DNA from: Daphnia pulex
Taxonomy: Eukaryota > Arthropoda > Branchiopoda > Diplostraca > Daphniidae
Assembly: GCF_021134715.1 (NCBI RefSeq)
Contig: NC_060024.1
Span: 10,106,001 to 10,170,000 of the forward strand
Length of the DNA stretch: 64,000 nucleotides
Reading direction: 5' to 3'
Of this stretch, positions 35,501 through 47,434 are shown one piece after another. A program made the position numbers and the translations under genes. The notes beneath the pieces are model-generated. The model did no database searches. It saw only the letters and a program-made list of their open reading frames with translations, and was not told the origin of the DNA. The first letter of the stretch is position 1, and the number at the start of each line of letters is the position of its first letter.

Positions 35501-38500
35501 CCGAGCGATATATAATATGGAATTTCTTTTTTTCTTACCATTTTGTTGTCGCTGATGGTCGGGAAACTTCGGAACATGAGATTGACATCCACAATGGCTG
35601 GCCCTTCTAGAAATTGTCAAAGAAAAAAAAAAAAGAAAAACGAGAATGCATCAAATATCCAAGTTGGGAGATGGGGGGGCTATATCACAATCGTATATAA
35701 AACGAGTAAAAGATGGCATCGCTGACTCAGCCTATCAATTGCCGGCAGTTTATATTCACTAGATGTGACGATTTCGTCAAGATAATTAATCGTCTGCCTT
35801 TCCAGCCCACCAATCTTTATAGGGGCGTTAGGATTTGTTCCAATTGCTGTCTCCTTTTCTTTCTAATCTGTTGATGCAGTTCGTAAGTGGAGTGGATCCA
35901 CATATATATATCTTTCAGCAGCTTTCTTTTCTCCTCGCCTTACATGAAACTCGGCATTTTGTCGAGTGGTTTCAACCATTGCTCGGGCCAAAAGCCTTGG
36001 CTTGGCGTGGAGCGACGAGAGCGGCGACAGAGATTTGCAATCGACGGATAACTCTAGATAGGCCGCCGTGTACGGAGGATATTGCGTGTCTAGTGTCATC
36101 AGGGAAGCTGCTGCTGCTGCTACCGTATCGACCGGCTCTCTCTTTCTTCTACTTCGACGCTCGAGTTCCATTAGACATATAACGGCATATCCTGGCTGCA
36201 CTGAGACGTTCAAATTGTTTTGTTTGTTTGTTGAAAATCTCGTCTGTTCCTGTACACACTCTACGCCGAGCTTCTTCTTCTTCTTCTTCCTTTGCCTTTG
36301 GCCCCCATCAACGTGGAATCGTATTTCCACAACATCAGCGACGCAGGCGTGCGGAAGCGTAATTGAGCTAGGCATTCCGGCTGTGATGAGAACAGACGGG
36401 CAGGAACGGAGGAAGGAATTTAATTGTTTGAAAACTCTCCCCCCTAGTCGTCGTCGTTTCTATTTTTTTTTCTTTAAGAATTTAATGGAACTTATCAGCA
36501 GCTGCGCATCTTCATCTGAGCATTTTTTCGACTTGTTTGATCCCCGCGTGTTGCGTGTCATTTCTCGTTAGCCCGTCGAGTCGTGCCTTCCGTGAGCACT
36601 CGAAAATGCTCACGTCTGAGATGAGACGGAGACCCACCCCAGTCGAGAATGCTGTTGACTTGTGCCATGAATGAAGAATCAATTTAACGTCTAGTGGCCC
36701 ATCTAACTAGAACAGCACAGACTCGTGTGTGTGCATACGCTCGGGTTTACTCGCTATAATAACTGCATATATTAAAGCAATTTGTGTTGTTGTTGACACC
36801 GAGCGTGGGAGGAGGATATACTGTATACGAGATATGCATACCTGTTCCATTAGCTCCAGCTGGTCGGATGCGTCTGTCGTAATATTGCGTTCCCAGAATC
36901 CTGTCCAAGATTTGCTTCTCCTTTTCACGGAAATTGATGTTCTGTTGCTGCTGCTGGTTGCCCTTCATCCCCCCCATCTGGCTCAACCTGCATCCAAGCG
37001 AAAAATTATGTTAATTATGACACAAGAAGAACAGCTGTCAGTGTGCCACTTTTCAATACTTTTTTCAAAGAATTTCTCTTAATGTCATGCATAAAGATGA
37101 AAGGATCAGGATAATTAAACATTAAGAAGAAGCAATTAAAATTGAGTTGTCAAGCTTTTGTTGCCTGGCTTTGAAGTAGTTTCTACACAATTTTCCATAG
37201 CCTAGCTTTAAAAAAATAAAACAATAAACACTCGTGATGATGATTCCAGCTTAGTTATTATGTGTGTGTATCAGTCAGTAACTGAAGATTCAAATCAGGA
37301 ACGATTTGGCTGAAAACGTTTCCATGACATTGACTCTTGTCAACACATTTCAGGCTTCCCCAGATATTTGGCATAATGGAAATACACTAAATGTTGTAAA
37401 ATTTAAGTCAGCAATAGAATAATGAACTGTAAATTAACTAATAAAATTTCGTGATTCCACGTGGTTAAACAATCCCAAGACAAAGAACTCACAAGTGTCA
37501 GATGATAACGAGGACGATGAAAGCCAATTTACTCCAACGTGCATTTTTGCCATTTTCTAAAAACAACACCATTCACTTTAAAATCAATGGCGTGTGAATC
37601 TAAATCTTTCTTTCGAAAGAAATCTTCCATTCACCTGCCATAGACACACCTGCACAGCTGCACTTGTTTCATAGTTCATACACAATTATACAATGAATGA
37701 AGCCAAAAATCATGCGAGGTAAAAAGAAAAGATGTTTTCCCGCCAACCACTGCAATTTGTGTTTGATGCGTCGTATTTCTATCCAAATTTCTTTGCGAGC
37801 CATCTGGGAGTTGTTTTTCTCCAGACGTGGTGTAAATAGGGCCGGAATTGTTTTTTGATTCTCAAAAAGGGTCTCACAAGAAAAACAACTTCACCTGACT
37901 CCCTTCCCAATATCAAGAAGAGCCGGTCGATGATGCGTAGAGGACCAAAAAAGGGTCGATATTTATATAAGAAATTCTTATCCTTGAGCAAAAGAGGTTT
38001 AGAAACGCCATCGAAGCTGGCCGGAATAAAATTGATGGACCCCCGCAAGAAAAGAAAAAAGAAGGAAGGGAAAAATATATTCTTACACACAGGGGCTGCT
38101 CGTGTGCACTCGTTAAATGCGCTTTTGACGAGAGTCGCAAAGTTTTTCCGGTCCGTCGAGCTGATGGATGAAGCCTGTCTGAGCGGCGGCCCAGCAAGAA
38201 TATAGTAGAAGACGGGCGATAGACCCAACCAGCCAACCAGCCAGCCCTCCGCCAAAATGGATTCGATTGTTCGATCAGGGTCGAATGAATCTCGGTCGCG
38301 TGTTACTTTGTCAACCCCGGCCTCTCTCTCTCCCATCAAAAAAGAAAAAAAGTTTCACCCCCGACTGTGGTGCCCGTCTCTACAGGCTTGCAGGTCCCTT
38401 TTTCGCTTGTGCAGGCCTTTTTGAATCAATAACTCTATCGACTCAATAAACGGAGAGAGCTGTATATAGTATGTAGTATATACGGACGACCCAAATGGGT

Positions 38501-40229
38501 CCCAAGCTTTTGGGGCTGGAAGAAGAAGAAGAAACGATATAGAGACACCGAGCTATACACTATACTCTAAGACTATTTCTCTCTCTCTAGACTTTTGGCT
38601 TCGTCAATAATCCGACGAGATTTTGCTTTCAAGCGTCTCTGCCAGACTCTCGCCCAGCCGACGGCGCTGCTGAGACTTTTGTTTTTTTTTGTGTTTTGAA
38701 TAACAAGTGCTGCTGCTGCTGCTCCGTCTGCTGTGTGTTCATGTACATTAGTCCCGTGCGAAAGAATAAGCCAAAGCCACGAAATGAATCCAGCTGGGGA
38801 GATATCCATTCGACGATACGGATTCATTTCGAGAGAGAGATAGAGCTGTAGGCTTTGAATATTGTGCGTCTGATAACATTTGAACATATCGACGAGCAGA
38901 AAGGGCCGACGGCCATCTCATTACCGAGTGAAATGTTTGAATTTACCCAGTGAAACCAAAATGTTCTTCTTCTCGTCCTGGGTTGTGAAATGCAACAATC
39001 CTGGAATATAATACAAGGAGGAACTCGGAGGAGTCATCACCATTCCGGCTGTTATTTCCCAGGCTGTGTATAATGCGCTGGATATAGAGATGAGTGGGTG
39101 GTGGTGGTGGGCTGGCGGGTTAACCAATAGGAAACAACTCGCTGTTTGTCTTTTCCTATATAATATCTATGCCGAACGTAATATCGCCATTATACACACA
39201 AGACCATAGAGAAGGACCCCCCTCCGCTTTGTCTCAAAGTTTTCAAAGGTCTTGGCCAAAGACACAGGGCGGGTAGCAGCAGAGTTTTTGGGAGAATAAC
39301 CGGGCTCAGCAAAGCAGCCCCATCTTTTCTTGTTTGTATTTGAGTCTTAGAGAGAGAGAGATCGATGATTTCAATCGATCGTCGCTCACGGCCTTCGCTC
39401 CTCTTTAGACTTTCGCCGCATCATCGACGAGAGGAAAAGCAAAGGAAAATCAGGAACAAAACAAAAATAAACATATCAACTCGCTACTGTACTGTACCCC
39501 GGCAACTTGTTTTTCCCTCCCAGTGCGTTATGATTTCCCTGGGCAAAGAAACTTGCAAATGAGCTGTCCTAGCCGCTCCTTTTTTGGCACGGCTCCCGTC
39601 AACAAATAAAAATAATCAAAATTCCCGTTTCTTAAATTGACAACAAGATGAAGATGGATACTGTGCTACATACAGCGTGATCCCTCGGCTTTATTGTCCG
39701 CGACAAACGAAATCCGATCCCGGACATTAGAGAAATCTCTCTCCTGGACGAAAAAATAAAAATAATTTCCCTGGGAAATTTCAAATTTCAACAAATCTTC
39801 TTCCCCCCTGGGCCGTGATTGTTGCGGTCGCCTTACACACAAGGCGCGCTGATGGGGGTGCGATTTGATCCCGTGTGTCGTTAGACGCATCTCGTCGTCG
39901 ATCCTGTTTTCCAAGATGCGAGTCCGAAGATCCGGTTGTTGGATTCTACCCCCTCCTCCATCCGCGCGCTGGCCCCTTTTCGCCTCTATTGATCAGACCC
40001 ATCGCTTCCGCACGGTGCGTCGCAACCGGATGGGAAGCGACGGAGTTGCAAGGAGGGAAATAAGAGGATCGGGGAGAAGGAAAGAAAAGAAGAAGAAGAA
40101 GGGAGGAGGATTTCTTTCTTTTTTTCCCTTTCTCGATACTTACACGGTCGACAACGACAGGAAGAAGATGATGATCCACAGGAGGAGCGGAGGCGTAGAC
40201 GACGAAGCAGCTCGGTCTGCCGTTCCCAT
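26599..40229 (-). CDS. GluCl: glutamate-gated chloride channel
   Basis: A complete 487-aa Cys-loop receptor subunit. Invertebrate GluCl pentamers open a chloride pore on binding glutamate and are the target of ivermectin and abamectin. Minus-strand exons: 40229-40144, 36987-36842, 35606-35539, 30926-30857, 29731-29578, 29284-29202, 29109-28975, 27770-27541, 27335-27087, 27006-26884 and 26718-26599. All phases agree. Exon 1 gives a signal peptide ([16 protein letters not shown]). The extracellular domain has [34 protein letters not shown], the Cys-loop [15 protein letters not shown], and a second Cys pair ([13 protein letters not shown]) typical of GluCl and glycine receptors. TM1 is [22 protein letters not shown]2 has the anion-selective PAR motif and [14 protein letters not shown]3 is [20 protein letters not shown]; the loop is rich in Arg, Glu and Ala-Gln; TM4 is [20 protein letters not shown]. 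The stop is TGA at 26601-26599. GluCl fits clearly better than GABA-, histidine- or pH-gated relatives. Confidence 0.95.
30927..35538. other. large intron 3 of the chloride channel gene
   Basis: A 4.6-kb intron between the exon encoding [15 protein letters not shown] and the exon starting [12 protein letters not shown]. Insect GluCl genes carry mutually exclusive alternatives of the preceding exon. I looked for a second copy of the TISDNKM-type pattern on the minus strand and saw none by eye. The intron is otherwise purine- and pyrimidine-tract rich, with no supported gene. Confidence 0.5.
36988..40143. other. intron 1 of the chloride channel gene
   Basis: A 3.2-kb intron separating the signal-peptide exon from exon 2. 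The donor is at 40143-40138 (GTAAGT on the minus strand) and the acceptor AG at 36989-36988. Codon phase 2 is preserved (GT + G = Val). Frames inside it, such as 37779-38339 on the minus strand, show no homology or splice support. Confidence 0.6.
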
Positions 40230-42202
40230 GGTAGTTGCCTATAGCCAATAAACAATTGGCCGATCAGGATAGAAAAAAAAAAGAGAAAAAATCCAGATAG
40301 AATCAATGATATATATATCACAAGGTATAACAGCTAAGCGAAAATAAAAGAACTCTTTAATAAAGATACGGGGAGATGGCGGCAGGATCGGATCGGAAGG
40401 AAGGAAGAGAAAAAAAGGGGGAGGCAATAGGAAGCGATCAGAGATAAATCAGCGAGATGATCCGGCCTATATATATATATATAGACGATCCTGTGCTGCA
40501 CACACGGCAGACAAGACAGAAAAGGATCTGCTGCTACTGCTGGTTATATGGACTAACACGGGGTGGACAGGCCATCGACAATATGTTGCCATTCTTATAG
40601 ATGTCGGCAGCTCTAAATCATTCGGTTGCATCCGATCCTACATATCCGGATGTATGGGGATGATGATGGGGAGTGCGCGCGGCTCTCACTGTCTCTCATG
40701 TACTACTCCCGACATTGTTGTTAGACTTCCTCCCTCAGTCTCTACTACACACACACACACACAATACTCCATCGTGCAACATTCAGACTCGAGTCTATAT
40801 AGAATCGACAATGACAATAATAGACAACACAATCAGCAAACAACAATGTTTGTCCGTTTATCTAGACCAGTCGTCCCCGTTTGAACTCTGACCCCACCCC
40901 ACCCGCTTGCGCCATCCCGCTCATGACGGACTTCCCCCTTTCATCTTTGATTGCAACTGGGCGAAAGCGGTTAGACGAGATTCTATTACTTTAATATGGT
41001 CAGGATCGGACTATATACAACACACGCCCGGTTGTGTTGAGCAGACAAGGGTGGGGGTGGGTGGGGGGAAATGCATTTGCATATTACATCACTCGAGAGT
41101 CATATCGAGTTAAATCCATTCGTGACGCTGCTCTCCGTTAGCGAAGGAGGACTTGTACAATTCTCGACTTCATCTTCTTCCTTCTCAATGACATTGTCGT
41201 TCCTGTTTTGTTGTTATCCGGATGACGTTTGTTCTTTTTTCCTTCTTCTTCTTCCGGATTGCGCTACTCTTTGCACTGCGGGATCCTTCTGTTTGCTCCT
41301 ACAACGCTGTCGTCGTTCGCCTCAATCTGCAGAAAAACTCGTTGACCGGATCGGATCCATCCTTCCGGACGCGTCCAATTTGTACTCGGAAGAAAAAAGA
41401 GGAGAAGGGGGGCTGGCGACGTGATTGCCGGACAAAATAAAATCAACTATTTTTCCATTTTTTTCAAAAAATCAATGAAGCCCAAATGACGGCCGGTGCG
41501 TTTTTTACCAGCAACCCAAAACAATTTCAGAAAATGAGATTTTATCTTTTTTTAACTTTGTCCACCATGAAAAAGGCGCTAGGCTGCACACTGCTGTGTG
41601 CCGTATGTATTAATGACAGAGGTGGTGGCAGCTAGAAGATCAATACCGGTGCTGGAAAAGCAAAGGGGGGGAGTTGGGCCGGGCGAGAAAGAAGAGCAAC
41701 TCTCGAGGAAAAGAGAGAAATGGGGCCGGCCCAACAGGATGACAGTCCGTGTGCAAATGTAACAAATCGCCAAACGATATTGGCCGCCACAGCAGTTTCT
41801 ATAATCTATAGAAATGGCGCTGGGCGTCTCTCCGGCCCCATCCGAACGACAGGATAGAGGAGGATCGAATCGAAATTTTCCGCAAAGGTGCTGGACGATT
41901 CCATCGCGTTGGCAAGCCAAAGTGACAAAAAGTAGCATGAAAATCCTAGAGCGGACAGACAAAACAGGCCCACAGACACACCCACAGAAAAAGGAAGAGA
42001 GACTCAGTCCGTCTTCAAAGAAATCTAATGGGAAAACATGACAAGAAGAAAGACGGCCAGAAAGAGAAATGCTACCCCTCTATGGAGATTCTCATATTTT
42101 CAAAGGGTTTCCTGCCCAGCCAGTTGAGTTTGAACAGTCGGCGGTGCAGTTTAATTGGCGCGGGACGGGGGTCTTCTTTCTCTTATTTCCAGTTCCGTCT
42201 GT

Positions 42203-42233
42203 TTCTTCTTCTTCTTCTTCTTCTTCTTCTTCT
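42203..42233. repeat. (TTC)n microsatellite
   Basis: About ten uninterrupted TTC units in the spacer upstream of the chloride channel. Purine/pyrimidine tracts of this kind are frequent across 28-63 kb. Confidence 0.9.
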
Positions 42234-42676
42234 GTTGAGCTTTTTCGCCGAGCGATGCGACGAGAGAAAAGTACGCGCAACTTATTTCTCATTTCACTCC
42301 AGCGGCCACCGCAGCCGCTTCTCTCTTTCTTCTTCTCACCGCACCACTGGTAGAAAGAAAACTAAAACTAAAAAATGAAAAAAAAGGACGGAACGCGTGC
42401 CCGTCGAGTTGTTTTCTTCGGAGCTCCTACATATAGCCTCGCTGCGCTGGATGTTGAGAAAATCCTGAATTCCGGCCGCGCGCCCTCTCCTTCGCCCAGG
42501 TCGTGGCGAAATCTTTTTTTCCTGGAAATCTAAATTGAATTCAACGAGTGTGAAATGCGTTTGATTGGATGGAGCACCGCCAGGAGCGCGGCCCGTCTCT
42601 CTCTCGTCTTCACCTTCTCTGCCATCAAACATTTGAGCCGTTATGAACGGGCGTTGCCTTATATACATATTCCGGC

Positions 42677-42702
42677 GGCTGGCTGGCTGGCTGGCTGGCT
42701 GG
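42677..42702. repeat. (GGCT)n microsatellite
   Basis: Six tandem GGCT units, a tetranucleotide repeat that stands out from the CT- and TTC-type tracts around it. Confidence 0.85.
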
Positions 42703-45700
42703 GGCGCTAGCAGCAGCGGGAAATCTCCAATCGCGCATTCGAGTGTTGATTTTCTTCGTTAGACGCTCGACTCACCATTTGTCGAGTTCCACTCTCTCTC
42801 GATTCCGGCCCGTTTGAAGCCGCCAGACGGGAATTTGACAGCGAGGGCCGCTAGGGACGATCCGCCAAGGAACAAGAAACAAAAAAATAGGAGACACAAG
42901 AAGCCGAAAGGAAAACACGGCCGGAATACGCAATGACGGCAACAAACGAACGTTGCGCGGAAATAAGAAAACTCCTCTTTCCTCCATCCTGGATGGAAGG
43001 ATCCTTGATAAGGATCGTGGTGGATCTCTTCCACAGATATCTTAAGGCGACTAATGGATGTAAAGCTTCAATCCGTCCTGTGATTGAATCCGATCAGATA
43101 TATAAAAAATAATCGGTCCAACTCGATTGGTGCGTGTGTGTGTCGAGCCCTGGAAATTCGTCTATACCTTTTTTTCTTTCGTACGTTTTACAACTCTACA
43201 GCACAGGACCTGTTATTCCCGCCCGCTCGCCAAACAATTATTGCTGGCCTGGCCAATTGCTAAGGAATAATGTAAGTTGTCCCGAGTACCTATTCGTTTA
43301 CATTACCCATCAAGTGCAAGTTATAGAGAACCCGCCAACTTATTACTCCACCGTAATGTATTGCCTGACTTTCAATCATTCATTGTTAATGCACCTCCCC
43401 ATCCCTTCCTCCCTGAAAAAATAATAAAATCTTTTATTGATTTATTTCCCGTATACACACAGCAGGTCTCTTCTTTGTATATTATACAAGATTTTAAAGA
43501 AAAAAAATAGGAAAAGAGAGAGAGAGAGAAAAATCCAGGAGGCTCTACACATACATATATATATGACACGCAGCGCAGCCCAGGCCCCGGCCATATATTA
43601 AAACCGAAATGGGACCTATGCCACCGGATCACCTTCAGCGCGCGCTCCGCCGAGTTCCTCTCTGATTTCACGTTATGCATGCTTCAACGGTCGCATTTCT
43701 CATTTTGCGATGCGCACCGAAGGGCAAAGAAAGAAAGAAGAAGAAGAAGAATATTATACAGAAGAACAAGGAAATAAGGAAAAAAAGAAAAATGGATAGA
43801 GCCCCAGCGCGCGTCGTTTGATATGGGGCGGAATATAAAAAGAATAAAAGAAGAAGGAGCCAGGAGGTCCTTGGAAAGAGGATGGCGGATAATATATAAA
43901 GATGACAATAATTAGACGTGAAAGCTTTCAGGGAATTAGCTGGACGTATTACACGATCCGGGGATAAATCTGCGGCTATAATGCGAATTGATAGATAAAG
44001 AGATGATAACGACAAGAGAGGGGATGGTCTTCACATCGATGCACTCATTGATTTGGCTATTATCTTGTGCGCAGAAATATTAGCTCGGCGATTTCTTCTT
44101 TTTTTTTCCTCATCCTAGCTCAAATAATCGGCTCGAATGATATTTAATCACCCGAAATAGACTATGAAGAAGAAAAATGAATAAATAGTTGGATGGACGA
44201 CGAGATTATTTCCCTAGACCGGAAACAAGTGCGATCCCTCCGCATGGATAATTGGCTAATGCCCGTCCACTCGATTGCATATAGCCTCTAGATCCCTACA
44301 CAGCAGCTAGATATTACGATCGGAAATGAGCCAAAAAGATTGGATGGTGAATCTATTACTACACCGTAATAAACGGAAGGCGGAAGACTTTGGACAACAA
44401 TAGCCACCCCACAGCACCTTCTATACTATAGTAGTAGTGTACTGCATGTATACGCAGTACTCCAAGTGATTTATAGACGGTGTCCATCTGAAAAGACGGA
44501 CCGACTAAGCAGCGTGAGTAGATCTAAAGTGTATAACATACACAGAATGATGGGCGGCAGCATCATCATTATTCTTTGTAGTACGACGAGATCTTCTTGT
44601 ATATCGTTCATATAAAGTTCACGAGAGAAAGAGAAACACAACATCATTTATAACAGCCGGGGAATTAGGGAAGAAGAAGAAGAAGTAGTACACACACATC
44701 TACTAGTTTTAGAAGGAGAACAAGTCAAATATAAATAGCTTATAGCTTAGAGACCCACCGCCGCAGCCGCTTGGCTCCTGGGATATTTGTCTAGCCCCGA
44801 ATGTGTAGACTGGGAAACATTTTGTACGACCCGGCCAGGAGAGTTTGCACCGGGCGGTATTAAGTTGCACCAACTATATAGAAGCCGACTTCCCTCCCCA
44901 CAACGAGTGCAACTGCAAGCTAATACGCAACTGTCTCTGCTAACTTGAGATTTCATTAATTGCCTCCCTCCCCTCACCGGAACAAAAAAGTTGACTTTTT
45001 GATATTGACGTCCTAGCTGAGTAGTAGTAACTAGTGTGTGTGTACATAGCATTGACTCTGACTGGAAGGATCGTTTCGCCGCAGACCGCGCTCCCGAACG
45101 TGTAAGGAGTTTCGTGCATTTAAGACAAATCAACTCGCAACTCCTGTAGATTACAAGCGAAACTTTTGTTTCTTTTGTTTTTGCTTTGGGGGGTTTATTT
45201 CGACCATCATCGTCCATGCAAAGTTACACGGGTCGTGTGTACCGTCGAGTTGGGGATGATGATGCCCATAAAACTCTAAGTCGTCTGGAAAGTATTGGAT
45301 TATCAACATGATTTTGATTGCCGGGACAAATAAAGGCCAAACGGGAATCGACCGACCTTTTCCCGTCCAATTTGAGTCCGGCCGTGATGTAGTCGTGGGA
45401 CGTGATTGCCGGAGAAAAGAAGAAGGAGCATTTTAAACTCCGCCGAGCATTACAAGTCAAATGGCCAGGCAGGGGTCTAGCGGGAGAAAAGTAGGAAAGG
45501 TCCATATCGTCCTTGACATTTTTGTTTGTTTTGCACGACTCTCTCTCTCTGCTGGGCAAAATAGAGTCACAATTGGTTATCGTTTTTTTATTCGGGTCCC
45601 CAAGTTGGACGGCCTTCTCTCTCTCAACGACATGGCGTGCTCGTACCGTGTCTGACCATTTCCCAACTTGAAAGCGAGCGTGATTGGCCCATCTTATATA

Positions 45701-47409
45701 AATAACAAGAAAGATCCAGCCTAACATTTACAGTGTCTAAAACTATAGACGGAATAGACTACTGTACATTCGCGCTATTTTTCTTTCTCTCATCATTTCT
45801 CCTGGACTATAGTTCTAGCTGTGTATGTGTTTAGACGCTGAATGCTTTAGCGCAACGCACCAGAGTCGGGAATGGAACGCCGGAATCCAACTTCTTCCGC
45901 CCCAACTGCTGCTGCTGCTGCTTCTCGGATGGTTAAACAATAGCCGAGACTCGATCTATCTAACCCCACAAAGGCTCCGTATATATTACTGTGTACATGT
46001 GCCGGGACCCTTAGCTTTGGCTACTTGTTGTTCCCGGGCGACTTTCTTCGACTGGGCTGCTCCTGGATGTACATCGCTCGCATAGATCAAAACAGAAAAT
46101 CAAAAAAAGAATTTTGTGATGTTCACTCTAACGATTTGACGTAAATGTCTTTTGAGATAAATGCTTGCTTGTCTTTGAGCTTCTTTTCTAATGGTCCTCA
46201 CTAGAAATTCGCCGACGGCTGTATAGACTCCTATCGATTGGCCTGGATAAAAGGAAAACCTCAGCAGACGACACACAAAAAAGCAACGACGATATATTTC
46301 GATGTGCGTGGCGTATAACCCGATATAATGACGCAACACCCAAAAGTCCTGGCTATAAGGCTTATGCGAGGTGACAACATAAGACCCATTTCGACATATC
46401 TTTGTTCTCCTTTTAACTAACTGTTTTTATTTTATTTTCTAGTTCTATACGGCTGTCGGCGAGATTTGCTGCGTCTTTTGTTGTTGTGTTGTGCTGTGCT
46501 GTGCAGTTTCTCTCTCGCCCGCGCGAGATTGTTATTTATTTAGTATATTTATTAAGGTGTTTCTTTTCTTTCTTTTTTCTGGTTCTTTCTCTCTCTCTCT
46601 CCTTTTTGATCTTGTGCAGAGCGCGGGCCGGGTCAATCATTCTTCCCTCTTTTGTTCTGTCTGGGTGGATATGTAGTTTATTGTGTGTGTGTGTGTCTAG
46701 TGCAAAGGCATTTGCGGATTGTGTCATCTCCCTCCTTTCTTCATATCCATCTGCGCCCCTTCTTTTTTGTTTTGTTTTTTTCTTTCTTATATTCCCATTT
46801 CCTTTCGATTCTCTCATTCTATTATTTGTTTTTTTCTTGGTCTTGATTGCCTTGTCAGCCCGTGCGAATAAAAAGCGCCCGAATCACATTACACTTTTCT
46901 CTTTTACTTTTTTTCGATTTATTTATGGATGTACGCAATTTTTATTTGTAGTATTTTCTCCGTGTTCTTCTTGTATGCTCGAGGTGGTTCTTTTCACTCG
47001 TCGGCGATTGTATCGTATAGCGACCAAGTAGCGTGAGACCGGAAAGCAATGGAAAAATGTGACACGCACGAACGAATTGAAAAACTACCCCGAGAGAAAT
47101 AAAAAGAAGAATAAGCGACGCGATTTTTTCGGTTCCCTTTTTTATTTTAAATTTTATTCACCCAGTTTGGCAGATTCCATGTCGGTCACTGTCAATCGAC
47201 GGATATATATATTTAAGCTACTACTGCCTCACAGGGTATGAAAATAAAATCATCAGTCAATTTGATATTTCCTATTTCGTCCGCCCCACTGTAGAAATTC
47301 AAATTCTGTCGTTCAAGATTTCGGGAGAATACGACGCAATTCGACGGCGCCATTTTTCTAATATGAACGGTCCTCCCACCCACTTTCTTCTTTTTCACTT
47401 TAAATGCAC

Positions 47410-47434
47410 AGAGAGAGAGAGAGAGAGAGAGAGA
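47410..47434. repeat. (GA)n microsatellite
   Basis: Twelve GA units. GA repeats of this length can bind GAGA-type factors in arthropods, but no gene start is adjacent. Confidence 0.85.

Noticed and set aside
36450..36560. Possible duplicate of the GluCl TISDNKM exon (minus strand)
   Set aside because: Only a loose resemblance to the motif; translation does not keep the RSF.TISD.KM pattern or a proper donor.
37503..37560. Minus-strand stretch with a hydrophobic [10 protein letters not shown] segment, a possible channel signal-peptide exon
   Set aside because: In the phase needed by exon 2 it carries an in-frame TGA before the donor, and in the ATG frame the phase is wrong. The exon at 40144-40229 fits in every respect.
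37779..38339. 186-codon minus-strand open frame
   Set aside because: Lies inside intron 1 of the chloride channel; no recognisable domain and a shadow frame on the other strand.
45224..45727. 167-codon minus-strand open frame
   Set aside because: No domain, no splice support, composition like the surrounding simple sequence.
46486..47031. 181-codon + strand frame rich in Phe, Leu and Ser, resembling a membrane protein
   Set aside because: It is a translation of CT- and TTC-rich simple sequence; the hydrophobicity is a by-product of pyrimidine tracts.
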